Source of the DNA: Chryseobacterium sp. JUb7
GTDB lineage: Bacteria; Bacteroidota; Bacteroidia; Flavobacteriales; Weeksellaceae
DNA length: 64,000 nt
Reading direction: 5' to 3'
NCBI RefSeq assembly: GCF_024806495.1
Contig: NZ_JANUFF010000007.1
Span: 62,001 to 126,000 of the forward strand
A program made the position numbers and the translations under genes. A model generated the notes under the pieces. The model had not been told where the DNA came from. It saw only the letters and a program-made list of their open reading frames with translations, and made no database searches. This document shows, in pieces, positions 8,219-15,987 of the stretch; position 1 is the first letter of the stretch, and each line of letters begins with the position of its first letter.

Positions 8219-8380
8219 AACAATAAAAATATAACAGAATATAGTTCAAATTATGGTAGATATTCCTCCAGAAGACTCTCTGATCTTTATTGTGGATTAG
8301 AAAAAACACTTTTGCCTGGAAGAACTTGAGAATTGGGTTGAAATAATACATTTTCTTATTTTTGCCATTCAAAATTATCC
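8219..8380. other. Intergenic stretch with possible gene remnant
   Basis: Short open pieces (for example DLYCGLEK in frame at about 8280) are interrupted by stops. The segment around 8286-8308 resembles 9128-9149, both coding FYxGLEK-like residues and sharing GGATTAGAAAAAA. This suggests degraded copies of one gene family. Confidence 0.35.
8338..8364 (+). promoter_or_regulatory. Promoter of the DUF2628-like gene
   Basis: TTG at 8338-8340 and an exact TAnnTTTG element (TATTTTTG) at 8357-8364, 16 bp apart, precede the ATG at 8381 by 16 bases. Confidence 0.5.
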
Positions 8381-8848
8381 ATGAAAAACAATATTGAACT
8401 ATACGAAACCTTTTTCCAGGAAAGAAAAGATTATTACATCAACAAACTAAGTAAATTTGAAAATAATGAAAAATTAACGTTCAACTATGCTACTTTAATT
8501 TTTGGATTTTTTTGGTTTCTTTATAGAAAAATGTATTGGGAAGCAATATTCATTTATTCATTTATCCTTATAGAAACATTATTTGAAAAATACTATTTAC
8601 TTCGTATTATTGGGGAGGACAAGACTAATGCTTTCAGTATTATTTTTACAATTACTTTTTTAATCTGTATCGGATTTTCTGGAAATTATTTGTATTTAAG
8701 AAAAGCTAACAGGATTGTTAATAAAGCTACTGACAAATACAAAGAGACAGATCAGCAGACGAAATTTGTTTTAAAGAAAGGAGGAACAAGTTTTGTATTT
8801 ATTGGGATTATACTAGCATTAATAGTAATAATTTTCATTTTGCAGTAG
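8381..8848 (+). CDS. DUF2628-like membrane protein
   Basis: The 155-residue protein has a charged cytoplasmic N-terminus, then the DUF2628 hallmark LIFGFFWFLYRKMYWEA (residues about 47-64), in which two hydrophobic half-helices flank an RK turn, followed by three further hydrophobic segments (near 68-80, 95-112 and 135-154). Function of the domain is unknown; it is usually found in small inner-membrane proteins. Neighbours are hypothetical genes and decayed sequence. Confidence 0.7.
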   Translation: MKNNIELYETFFQERKDYYINKLSKFENNEKLTFNYATLIFGFFWFLYRKMYWEAIFIYSFILIETLFEKYYLLRIIGEDKTNAFSIIFTITFLICIGFSGNYLYLRKANRIVNKATDKYKETDQQTKFVLKKGGTSFVFIGIILALIVIIFILQ

Positions 8849-8850
8849 AA

Positions 8851-8905
8851 GTGAGCTTTAATCTTAAATATTGTAAAGCACAGAAAGTGACAGCGACTTC
8901 TTAAC
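8851..8905 (+). pseudogene. Broken duplicate of the start of the GNAT gene
   Basis: The first 44 or so bases closely match the first bases of the intact GNAT gene at 9759 (GTG for ATG, a few substitutions). One base is missing in the AAAGC-ACAGAAAG run, which shifts the frame, after which a stop follows. The similarity fades beyond about 8895. It is a remnant of a tandem duplication or of a replaced copy. Confidence 0.6.
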
Positions 8906-8908
8906 CTT

Positions 8909-9013
8909 ATGCTTGAGTATTTTCAGGCTTCGGCAAAGAAGAATCTTATTTTTAATGATCATAAAGAGGTAATGTCTGAATTTAAAACCTGGATTAAAGA
9001 AAATTCTAAATAA
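8909..9013 (+). pseudogene. 34-codon ORF, probable 3' remnant of a lost gene
   Basis: ATG at 8909 to TAA at 9011-9013 reads a hydrophilic peptide ending FKTWIKENSK, which looks like the C-terminus of a longer cytoplasmic protein. It directly follows the broken GNAT start and has no promoter of its own. Bases 9014-9271 continue with interrupted coding-like pieces (DNDGFDWIFIYSYFS, then FYFGLEKR before a stop). No parent gene is present in the window. Confidence 0.35.
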
Positions 9014-9271
9014 AAGTCTACCTTTATATGTGATAATGATGGTTTTGACTGGATATTTATCTATTCGTATTTTTCATTATTTCACGGGAGAAATGCTTTT
9101 GGCTATTCCTTGAGAAAACTCTTTTATTTTTATTTTGGATTAGAAAAAAGATACATTTACATCTGAGAAAACAGGACACACCTACCATCCCGTTGATAAT
9201 GCCGAATGAAGGGTTTATTATATATGCAAAGAGATGGTTGAAAATTAGTTTGGGTTAAAAATTAGTATGTT

Positions 9272-9742
9272 ATGAAAAAATTATTACCAATTATGTTTTT
9301 TATCGTTTTTTTCACCTTAAGTAATGGACAGGTTGATAAAGAGAAAACAATCAATAGAATTGAGCAAGAAATTAAAGGAAATCGTATTTTAAAATTAGAA
9401 GATTTAAAAGAAGATCAAAGTCCTATTTACGAAAAAACTACGATTTATCTGAATGAAAAAACTCCCATTTTAATCATCAAAGAAAGTAATTCGATTATCA
9501 ATGCTCGTAATGCAGATGGTACAAGGTCTTCAACAATCACTAATACTTCTGCTAAATTTTATATCACTAACTGGGAAAAAGATGGATACATAAGAGTTGG
9601 AGAAATCAAGCATGAATTTAAAAAGTATGATAATACAGTCAACGGAAAAACTAAAACGTCTCAAATTCCGATGCCTGAAGATTACACATTCAGCTTTGAT
9701 AAAAAAGAAGTTGAAACGGTTATAAATAACCATAACTTTTAA
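9272..9742 (+). CDS. Hypothetical secreted protein (156 aa)
   Basis: A clear signal peptide (MKKLLPIMFFIVFFTLSNGQ) is followed by about 135 residues that look mostly beta-structured and rich in Asn, Lys, Thr and Glu. No lipobox cysteine and no membrane anchor is seen, so a periplasmic or exported protein is inferred. No family is recognised. The GNAT gene follows after 16 bp and may be co-transcribed. Confidence 0.7.
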   Translation: MKKLLPIMFFIVFFTLSNGQVDKEKTINRIEQEIKGNRILKLEDLKEDQSPIYEKTTIYLNEKTPILIIKESNSIINARNADGTRSSTITNTSAKFYITNWEKDGYIRVGEIKHEFKKYDNTVNGKTKTSQIPMPEDYTFSFDKKEVETVINNHNF

Positions 9743-9758
9743 GCTTAAATATTATTCA

Positions 9759-10196
9759 ATGAGCTTTAATCTTCAATATCGTAAAGCCACAGAAAGTGAC
9801 ATGAATTTTTTAATTCATTTAAGGGAAAAAACGATGAGTGAGCATTATATCAGCTCGAACCTTCCTGCAACAAGAGAAGTTCATACTCAAAGAGTTCTGT
9901 ATGAATATGATAAAGCAAATATTGTTATTTTTAATAATGAGCCGATCGGGTTGCTGAAAATCAACAGAAATAAAGATACTATTTATATTATTCAGCTACA
10001 GATTGATCCGGGCTTACAAGGAAAAGGTATTGGAAGATTTATTTTAACCGAAATCATTGAGGAAGCTAAAAACAGTCAGAAAACAATAACTTTAAGTGTA
10101 CTGAAAACCAACAAAGCCCAACATTTATATTCAAGTCTGGGATTTGTAATCATCGATGAAAACGACGATTCCTATTTTATGGAGTTTCAAAAATAA
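9759..10196 (+). CDS. GNAT family N-acetyltransferase
   Basis: The 145-residue protein has the GNAT fold: an N-terminal FNLQYRKATESDMNFL start, a beta4 strand IYIIQLQIDPGLQ followed by the acetyl-CoA-binding Q/RxxGxG motif in GKGIGRFIL (about residues 88-96), and a C-terminal LYSSLGF motif. It transfers an acetyl group from acetyl-CoA to an unknown amine. A decayed copy of its 5' end lies about 900 bp upstream, showing that the locus has been rearranged. Confidence 0.9.
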   Translation: MSFNLQYRKATESDMNFLIHLREKTMSEHYISSNLPATREVHTQRVLYEYDKANIVIFNNEPIGLLKINRNKDTIYIIQLQIDPGLQGKGIGRFILTEIIEEAKNSQKTITLSVLKTNKAQHLYSSLGFVIIDENDDSYFMEFQK

Positions 10197-10222
10197 AAAA
10201 GTATGCTTTTCAGCATACTTTT
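10197..10222. terminator. Bidirectional terminator between GNAT and terD genes
   Basis: A 10-bp stem (10197-10206 with 10213-10222) begins with A-rich and ends with T-rich sequence on either strand. It serves the convergent genes ending at 10196 and 10226. Confidence 0.75.
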
Positions 10223-10225
10223 TCT

Positions 10226-10894
10226 TTATTTATACGAATAAGGAACGAGAACATCAATAAAATTATCGGTTCGATGAGGTTCGCCCAAAGCTCTGAATTT
10301 CCAGTCTCCGTCATGCCGGTATGCTTCTGCAAAAACCATAGAACACATTCCATTCATACTGGCATCACCTGACAGGCTGAATTTTGTAATCTCTTTTCCT
10401 CTGGCATCAACGGCTCTGATAAATGCATTTTCTATCATTCCAAAGTGTTGCCTGTTGGTATTTCCCTGATAAATGGAAACTACAAAAACAATTTTCTCAT
10501 ACCGCAGAGGCAGCTTATCCAGCTGAACAATAATCTGCTCATCATCGCCATCTCCTTCTCCGGTTCTGTTATCTCCCGTCAGCCAGATATTTCCGCTTGG
10601 ATGTCTCATGGAATTAAAGTAAATAACATCACTTTCGTACAGAACGATATTCTTTCCGTTTTGTCTTTGCAAAGTTTTTCCCATATTGGCTACTTTGCCG
10701 TTTTTATCAAGAAGAAACGCAATGGCATCAAGATCATATTCCGGGGCACTGCCAAACAGTTTACCGAAAAAACCTCCTGATTTCCGGACATCCCATCCCA
10801 ATCCTATGGTAACTTGTGAAAGGTCGTATGCATCATCTCCTTTCTCATTCTTTCTGAGATTGATCGTCTGCCCTTTTTGTAAATTTATAGCCAT
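10226..10894 (-). CDS. TerD family stress protein (second of pair)
   Basis: The 222-residue protein starts MAINLQKGQTINL and carries the TerD fold, including the acidic calcium-binding stretch PEYDLDAIAFLLDKNG (about residues 53-68), TGDNRTGEGDGDDEQIIV (near 106-123) and the conserved KIVFVVSIY strand. TerD-type proteins bind Ca2+ and are tied to tellurite resistance and general envelope or phage stress; exact action is not settled. It follows the upstream TerD gene by three bases, so the two form an operon. An insert (SGGFFGKLFGSA) distinguishes it from its partner. Confidence 0.88.
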   Translation of the reverse strand: MAINLQKGQTINLRKNEKGDDAYDLSQVTIGLGWDVRKSGGFFGKLFGSAPEYDLDAIAFLLDKNGKVANMGKTLQRQNGKNIVLYESDVIYFNSMRHPSGNIWLTGDNRTGEGDGDDEQIIVQLDKLPLRYEKIVFVVSIYQGNTNRQHFGMIENAFIRAVDARGKEITKFSLSGDASMNGMCSMVFAEAYRHDGDWKFRALGEPHRTDNFIDVLVPYSYK

Positions 10895-10897
10895 ATA

Positions 10898-11473
10898 TTA
10901 TTTTATGATTTGTCCTTTGTAATATTTTTCAAGGAAGAAACCAAGATCAGCTCTGTAGCCTATTCCTGAAGCTTCAAATTTCCAGCTTCCACCACGTTTG
11001 TACAGCCTTCCGAATTCCACTCCTGTTTCAATGGAAAAATCTTCATCCAGCTCGTATTTTGCAATTTCCTGATTGGTAACATTGTCGATAATTCTGATAT
11101 ATGAATTCCTCACCTGTCCGAAGTTTTGTTTTCTTCTTTCAAAATCTTCGATAGTGACTACAAAAAGAATCTCCTCTACTCTAGAATCTACTTTTTCAAG
11201 ATCAACAACGATGGATTCATCGTCATCTCCATTGCTGTTTTTACCGCTTGGATCATCACCTGTATGTTGTAACGCTCCATCGGGAGACTGCAGATTATTG
11301 TAAAAAACAAAATACTCTTCACTTACCAGTTTTCGGTCTCCATCGATCATAATTGCTGAAGCATCCAGGTCAAAATCATATCCTACTCCATCATTAGGAT
11401 CCCAACCCAAACCGATTGTCATTTTTGTAAATCCAAGTTCAATTCTTTGTCCTTTCTGTAAGTTAATTGCCAT
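10898..11473 (-). CDS. TerD family stress protein (first of pair)
   Basis: The 191-residue protein has the TerD motifs GYDFDLDASAIMIDGD, TGDDPSGKNSNGDDDESI and ILFVVTI. The start is placed at ATG 11473 (MAINLQKGQRIEL), which aligns exactly with the start of the neighbouring paralogue; an in-frame ATG at 11560 would add 29 residues unlike the family. The pair is transcribed leftwards. The other ter genes (terB, terC, terZ) are not in the window, so the calcium-binding module acts alone or with unlinked partners. Confidence 0.88.
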   Translation of the reverse strand: MAINLQKGQRIELGFTKMTIGLGWDPNDGVGYDFDLDASAIMIDGDRKLVSEEYFVFYNNLQSPDGALQHTGDDPSGKNSNGDDDESIVVDLEKVDSRVEEILFVVTIEDFERRKQNFGQVRNSYIRIIDNVTNQEIAKYELDEDFSIETGVEFGRLYKRGGSWKFEASGIGYRADLGFFLEKYYKGQIIK

Positions 11474-11601
11474 AATAATATTTCTGTTGTTTCCTCTAAG
11501 ATAGGGCAGATTTGGGAAATTTCCAAAATATTTCAGGGTAAAAATAATGTGAATTGTCAATTATTAAAAAATAAATTAACCGCCATCTGTCCAATGAAAA
11601 A

Positions 11602-11622
11602 GTCCGGTCTTTATGACCGGAC
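11602..11622 (-). terminator. Terminator of the panD-flippase unit
   Basis: An 8-bp GC-rich stem (GTCCGGTC/GACCGGAC) is followed on the minus strand by five T. It lies 28 bases beyond the stop codon of the flippase-like gene. Confidence 0.8.
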
Positions 11623-11649
11623 GCTATATATTATAATAAAGTTTAATGT

Positions 11650-12726
11650 TTAAATTTTGTGATCGGTAACCACTTTATTTCTTTCCTTTGCCAGCATGGG
11701 AATAGAAATTAATCCCATCACAAGCATAATGGTTATCTGCAGTGGCAATGAAATAAATGAATAAGTCAATCCAACCTCACCCCCAATTTCGCCACTTTTT
11801 CCCATAGAAATAAATAACGCCATAAAGCCATATTTCATCGCTAAGTTAAAAGCTCCGATTCCGCCACTTGCCGGAATAATCATCCCGAATGTCCCAACTA
11901 CAAGAATCAGAAACCCGTCTGCAAAAGCAAAATCTGAAGTTTCAGGAAGGGCAAAACATACTAAATATGCCGCAAAATAGTAAGAAACCCAAATTGCTAT
12001 TGTATAAAAAATAAACTTAGCTTTCTGCTTTAATTTAAAAATTGAAGTCAGTCCCTGGAAAATACCTTTTCCAAAATTAATTAAACTTTCTTTTTTGTAT
12101 TTATAAAAAATGATTAGTCCTACTATTATTAAAAGACCTATAATAATTTTTAAAGAAGAATAAAATGTATCAAAATCATCAACTCCGATTTTAATCATTT
12201 GTCTTTCAAAAAAGTTAGGTTCAAATTTTTCCTTTTTATCTTTTTGTTCAGTCACAAAATTGTAGAAAGAAAGAATAGCATTAAATTTAAATACTAAAGT
12301 CAATCCCAAAAAACCAACCATACATACAAGATCCACGACTCTTTCCAGAATAATTGTCCCGAAAGATTTATCAACCGGAACTTTCTCCACTCCGTACAAA
12401 GCTGTCGCTCTTGCCACCTCGCCACTTCTTGGAATGGTAAGATTCATTAAATAGCCAAACGAAATTGACCATAGTGAATTAGAATTCGAAATTTGGTGTC
12501 CCATGGGTTCCAGCATCAGATTCCAGCGTATCGCCCTGAACCAGTAAGCTGAGATTCCAAAACATGCTGCCAGCAACACCCACCAATAATTGGCCTTAGC
12601 CAGTGATTTCTGAATAACTTTAAAATCCAAACCCTTAAGGGCAAACCATAAAAAAAAGCCTGCAAAAGCAAGCGATATTACTATTGTTAAAATTGATTTT
12701 AAAGGACTCTTTGATTTTTTCTCCAT
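11650..12726 (-). CDS. Flippase-like / lysylphosphatidylglycerol synthase transmembrane domain protein
   Basis: The 358-residue inner-membrane protein has seven to nine hydrophobic helices and the signature of the UPF0104/LPG_synthase_TM family: a WFRAIRWNLML motif near residue 65, NLTIPRSGEVARATALYG near 95-112, and PASGGIGAFNLAMKYG near 280-295. The soluble aminoacyltransferase domain of MprF is absent, so lipid transport rather than lysylation is inferred. It begins three bases after panD and the two form one transcript. Confidence 0.85.
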   Translation of the reverse strand: MEKKSKSPLKSILTIVISLAFAGFFLWFALKGLDFKVIQKSLAKANYWWVLLAACFGISAYWFRAIRWNLMLEPMGHQISNSNSLWSISFGYLMNLTIPRSGEVARATALYGVEKVPVDKSFGTIILERVVDLVCMVGFLGLTLVFKFNAILSFYNFVTEQKDKKEKFEPNFFERQMIKIGVDDFDTFYSSLKIIIGLLIIVGLIIFYKYKKESLINFGKGIFQGLTSIFKLKQKAKFIFYTIAIWVSYYFAAYLVCFALPETSDFAFADGFLILVVGTFGMIIPASGGIGAFNLAMKYGFMALFISMGKSGEIGGEVGLTYSFISLPLQITIMLVMGLISIPMLAKERNKVVTDHKI

Positions 12727-12729
12727 CGA

Positions 12730-13080
12730 TTATGTCAAAAGGTTTGTTTTTTCATCCGGAAAAACAATCTTTGGCTGGAAAGTTTGTGCCTCCTCGGGAG
12801 TCATCTGAGCATAGGCAATGATAATAATGATATCATCTCGCTGCACTTTTCTAGCTGCAGGGCCATTCAGACAAACCTCTCCGGATTTTCTTTTTCCTTT
12901 GATAACATACGTATCAAAACGTTCTCCATTGTTTACATTAACGATATAAACCCTTTCTCCTACTACCAATCCAGCAGCTTCAATAAGGTCTTCATCTATC
13001 GTGATACTTCCAATATAATTAAGATCCGAAGCCGTAACTCTTACCCTATGAATCTTAGACTTAAAAACTTCTATTAACAT
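12730..13080 (-). CDS. panD: Aspartate 1-decarboxylase
   Basis: The 116-residue pyruvoyl enzyme converts L-aspartate to beta-alanine for pantothenate and coenzyme A. Seen: the self-cleavage site Gly24-Ser25 ([11 protein letters not shown]), in which Ser25 becomes the pyruvoyl group, and conserved [22 protein letters not shown] and IIIAYAQM segments. Its length is normal. The -7 element at 13092-13085 is four bases from the ATG, implying a leaderless transcript. No panB or panC gene is nearby. Confidence 0.95.
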   Translation of the reverse strand: MLIEVFKSKIHRVRVTASDLNYIGSITIDEDLIEAAGLVVGERVYIVNVNNGERFDTYVIKGKRKSGEVCLNGPAARKVQRDDIIIIIAYAQMTPEEAQTFQPKIVFPDEKTNLLT

Positions 13081-13084
13081 GGTG

Positions 13085-13092
13085 CAAATTTA
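13085..13092 (-). promoter_or_regulatory. -7 element of panD promoter
   Basis: Read leftwards this is TAAATTTG, an exact TAnnTTTG match, four bases from the panD start codon. No clear TTG -33 element is seen. Confidence 0.5.
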
Positions 13093-13387
13093 TTAATAAA
13101 AATTTATAAAATGAGCTTTTACCATGATTTTAAAACTACCAGATACACAGGAGTTTATTTTTATTAAAAACATTATTTTCAAATTTTAATTACAAAATCA
13201 ATAACCATATCGGTAAAAACATTAATACTTTATACAAAATTCAGGATTTAATAAATGTAAAAAATAAAATACATTTTTTGCTAAAGTCAATACACATAAG
13301 CATTTGGCACGATTTTAGTAAGCTGTAACGTAGATTTTTCGTGAAAAGCCAAATTATCATATTTTAATTATTTTTCGCAAAAATTAC

Positions 13388-13425
13388 AAAAATTGTACAA
13401 TTTTTAATAAAAAAATTGCACAATT
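13388..13425. promoter_or_regulatory. Tandem palindromes upstream of HU gene
   Basis: An 18-bp perfect palindrome (13388-13405, core AATTGTACAATT) is followed 23 bp centre-to-centre by a second AATTG-N2-CAATT copy (13414-13425). The second covers the TTG -33 element. The arrangement suggests two operator sites on nearly the same helix face. The rest of the 399-bp gap (13081-13387) is very AT-rich with no gene seen. Confidence 0.55.
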
Positions 13426-13445
13426 AGAAAATAGTATTATATTTG
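13416..13445 (+). promoter_or_regulatory. Promoter of the HU gene
   Basis: TTG at 13416-13418 and TATATTTG at 13438-13445 are 19 bp apart, the textbook Bacteroidota spacing. The ATG is 34 bases further on. Confidence 0.7.
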
Positions 13446-13479
13446 CTATAATTACGAACTAACTTTAATATTAAAAATT

Positions 13480-13794
13480 ATGAACAAGTCTGAATTAATC
13501 GACGCAATCGCAAAAGATGCAGGTATCACTAAAGTTGCAGCTAAGGCTGCTTTAGAATCTTTCATTTCTAACGTAACTTCTACTTTAAAGAAAAAAGACG
13601 GAAAAGTTTCTTTAGTAGGATTCGGTACTTTCTCAGTAGCTGAGAGAGCTGCTAGACAAGGTATCAACCCTGCAACTAAAAAGCCAATCAACATCGAAGC
13701 AAAAACTGTTGCTAAGTTCAAAGCTGGAGCTGATTTATCTACTGCCGTTGCTACTGCTAATGCACCTGCTGCTGCTGGTAAGAAGAAAAAATAA
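13480..13794 (+). CDS. HU family DNA-binding protein
   Basis: The 104-residue histone-like protein bends and compacts DNA. It has the HU/IHF pattern MNKSELIDAIA, the helix-turn region ITKVAAKAALESF, the beta-arm entry GFGTFSVAERAARQGINPATKKPI and a closing KFKAGADL. A low-complexity tail of Ala, Pro and Lys (about residues 91-104) extends past the usual 90-residue fold. The codon choice is unusually uniform, typical of a highly expressed gene. It has its own promoter and terminator. Confidence 0.95.
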   Translation: MNKSELIDAIAKDAGITKVAAKAALESFISNVTSTLKKKDGKVSLVGFGTFSVAERAARQGINPATKKPINIEAKTVAKFKAGADLSTAVATANAPAAAGKKKK

Positions 13795-13816
13795 TCATTC
13801 AGATTACAAAAAATTC

Positions 13817-13846
13817 AAGGCTGCTTCTATTGAAACAGCCTTTTTT
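13817..13846 (+). terminator. Terminator of the HU gene
   Basis: AAGGCTG (13817-13823) pairs with CAGCCTT (13836-13842) and is followed by a T run. Confidence 0.85.
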
Positions 13847-13992
13847 ATGTTTTTATAATTTTTATCATCAAATTATACCTTTAGATTATCAACGATTAAA
13901 GTTTAAACGAGTTGTTATTATCAAAAATGCTCTGAAAACTCAGCATTACATTTCTAATACGAAGTATAAATATTAGTTTAACCGTTGTTAAA

Positions 13993-14634
13993 TCAAGGTG
14001 CCAGGCGTGAGATTTCCCAGTCCAAATCATCTAAAGTATAAATAATTCTGTCATGAAGTCTGTTTGGTCTTCCCTGCCAAAATTCTATTTCATAAGGTTT
14101 TGCAATATAGCCACCCCAGTTTGCAGGTCTTGGCACTTCGGTATTTTCAAACTCTTTTTCCAATTCCTTTAATTTTATTTCTAGGTATTCTCTATTTGGA
14201 ATAATCTTACTTTGCGGAGAAACTGCAGCCCCCAGCTGACTGCCTTTCGGTCTTGAATGGAAATATCCGTCACTTAAATTTTCAGCAACTTTTTCCAAAT
14301 CTGCTTTAATGATAATTTGTCTTTCAAGGTTGGGCCAGAAAAAATGAAGACAGGCTTTATGATTCTTTTCTATTGCTTTTCCTTTTCGGCTGTCATAATT
14401 GGTATAAAAAATAAACCCTTCATGCGTATAAGCCTTTAACAAAACCATTCTTGTACGTGGACAGCCGTCGTTTTCCAAGGTAGAAACGGCCATTGCATTG
14501 GCTTCAGAAATATTAGGATTCTCACTTGCTTCCAGAAACCAATCTCTGAATTGTTCAATGGGATTTTGTTTTATCTCACTTTCAATAAGTTGGGATTTCT
14601 CGTACACTTTTCTTTGGTCGTGCAGGTTTTCCAT
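13993..14634 (-). CDS. pdxH: Pyridoxamine 5'-phosphate oxidase
   Basis: The 213-residue FMN enzyme oxidises pyridoxamine/pyridoxine 5'-phosphate to pyridoxal 5'-phosphate. Seen: the FMN-binding start ANAMAVSTLENDGCPRTRMV, FYTNYDSRKGKAI, the YFHSRPKGSQLGAAVSPQS segment, and the family C-terminus VPRPANWGGY with WEISRLAP as last residues. The length is standard (E. coli PdxH is 218). It is divergent from algH with only 24 bp between start codons. Several PLP enzymes are encoded in this window but no other vitamin B6 gene. Confidence 0.97.
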   Translation of the reverse strand: MENLHDQRKVYEKSQLIESEIKQNPIEQFRDWFLEASENPNISEANAMAVSTLENDGCPRTRMVLLKAYTHEGFIFYTNYDSRKGKAIEKNHKACLHFFWPNLERQIIIKADLEKVAENLSDGYFHSRPKGSQLGAAVSPQSKIIPNREYLEIKLKELEKEFENTEVPRPANWGGYIAKPYEIEFWQGRPNRLHDRIIYTLDDLDWEISRLAP

Positions 14635-14647
14635 AAATATTTTTTAT

Positions 14648-14655
14648 TAAATTTG
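14648..14655 (+). promoter_or_regulatory. -7 element of algH promoter
   Basis: TAAATTTG matches TAnnTTTG exactly and ends three bases before the ATG at 14659. It supports that start over the in-frame ATG at 14551, which would lie upstream of the transcript. Confidence 0.55.
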
Positions 14656-14658
14656 AGT

Positions 14659-15207
14659 ATGAATTACTCATACAAAGGTAAAATATTAATTTCCACGCCT
14701 GACATTTCCGGAGATATTTTTTCCAGATCAGTTGTCTTGATGATTGAGCATAACGAGCATGGAGCCTTCGGATTAATATTGAATAAAAAAAACAGCCAGA
14801 TGAGTAGCAAGTTCAAAAATTTCTTTGATTTCAAGATTGAAGTTTACGATGGCGGTCCTGTAGAAAATGACAAGGTTTTCTTTATTGTAAAAGGTAAAAA
14901 AGTAACCGAAATTTACACTGATATTTCCAATGAATTCTATCTTACAGAAGATATTGAAAACATCATCAGCGCTGTTCTGAGTCAGGAACTGAATATTGAT
15001 GATGTTAAGATTTTTTCAGGCTATTCCGGATGGTCTGCAATGCAACTGGATAATGAGGTTCAAAAAAAGTTCTGGACGGTAGTAGACGTGTATAATCTTG
15101 ACTATACTTTACCCAATGATCAAACTCTTTGGAAATCTATTATGCAGAATCTTGGTGGTGAATACCTTCTATGGGCGAATTCTCCTGAAGATATTTCATT
15201 AAATTAA
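14659..15207 (+). CDS. algH: YqgE/AlgH family protein
   Basis: The 182-residue protein belongs to the DUF179/AlgH family, widespread and named for a regulatory effect on alginate in Pseudomonas; its molecular role is unknown. Seen: GKILISTPDISGDIFSRSVV, the EHNEHGAFGLILNK motif (near residues 29-42), YDGGPVENDKVF and FSGYSGWSAMQLDNEV. The start at 14659 fits the family N-terminus and the promoter. The 108-bp upstream in-frame extension lies within pdxH and is rejected. Confidence 0.92.
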   Translation: MNYSYKGKILISTPDISGDIFSRSVVLMIEHNEHGAFGLILNKKNSQMSSKFKNFFDFKIEVYDGGPVENDKVFFIVKGKKVTEIYTDISNEFYLTEDIENIISAVLSQELNIDDVKIFSGYSGWSAMQLDNEVQKKFWTVVDVYNLDYTLPNDQTLWKSIMQNLGGEYLLWANSPEDISLN

Positions 15208-15320
15208 TTTCAAATATTACTCAATTCAGCGGGATATATAAAATTAACAAACTTTAAGAATCCGTTAACCAATTTTCACAATATAATTCCCGTTATTTGA
15301 TAAACCAAAAATCACTGAAA

Positions 15321-15902
15321 ATGAAAGGAATCAAATTACTTGCATTATCTCTTTTTTCAACAGCTTTTTTATCATTTACACCTGTTAAAAAGAAGTATAT
15401 TGTAGTAGATGCCGGTCATGGAGGAAATGATTTGGGTGCCAACGTTAATGGAATCGCAGAAAAGGATATTGTTTTAAATATCGCAAAGCAAATCCATGAG
15501 ATCAATGAGAGTCAGGAAAAATATGAAGTTTTCTTGACAAGAACTTCCGATGAATACAAAACTCTTACCGAAAGAACGGATAAAATCAACGAACTGAGCC
15601 CGGTTATGGTAATTTCTCTTCATATGAATAGAACACCAGAAAATGACACTCAGAGACAAGGTCATGAGCTGTTTATTCAGCAATCTGAAGATTCTAAAAA
15701 AATTGCTGATAAAATCACTCAGAAATTAGGAAGCTGCAGCGTTGCAGAGCGTGATCTCCATATGTTAAGAGAATCTAAGTCTCCTGCAGTTTTAATAGAG
15801 CTTGGGTATCTTAACAACAAAAAAGACAGAGAATATCTGTCGAGTGAAAAAGGACAAAAAGAAATCGCACAAAAATTCGTCGATCTTTTCAACGAATACT
15901 AA
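15321..15902 (+). CDS. N-acetylmuramoyl-L-alanine amidase (Amidase_3), secreted
   Basis: The 193-residue zinc amidase cleaves the amide bond between N-acetylmuramic acid and L-alanine in peptidoglycan. Seen: a signal peptide (MKGIKLLALSLFSTAFLSF), the metal-binding DAGHGGNDLG, a glutamate in EKDIVLNIA, the second histidine in VISLHMNRT and the catalytic glutamate in VLIELGYLNNKKDREYL. The ATG at 15321 begins the signal peptide and is preferred to an upstream TTG at 15297. No cell-wall-binding domain is attached, giving a minimal catalytic enzyme. A hairpin follows the gene. Confidence 0.92.
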   Translation: MKGIKLLALSLFSTAFLSFTPVKKKYIVVDAGHGGNDLGANVNGIAEKDIVLNIAKQIHEINESQEKYEVFLTRTSDEYKTLTERTDKINELSPVMVISLHMNRTPENDTQRQGHELFIQQSEDSKKIADKITQKLGSCSVAERDLHMLRESKSPAVLIELGYLNNKKDREYLSSEKGQKEIAQKFVDLFNEY

Positions 15903-15934
15903 AATAAAAAACAAATTCTGATCTATTCAGAATA

Positions 15935-15978
15935 AAACCCGGTAAAGGACTTTTGGAACTTTGTTGTTTACCGGGTTT
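15935..15978. terminator. Bidirectional terminator
   Basis: AAACCCGGTAAA (15935-15946) pairs perfectly with TTTACCGGGTTT (15967-15978) around a 20-base loop, between the convergent amidase and aminotransferase genes. Confidence 0.75.
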
Positions 15979-15987
15979 GTCAATTTT

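Noticed and set aside
14551-14658. In-frame upstream extension of algH inside pdxH
   Set aside because: The family start and a -7 element at 14648-14655 both point to ATG 14659; the extension is antisense to pdxH and hydrophobic by chance.
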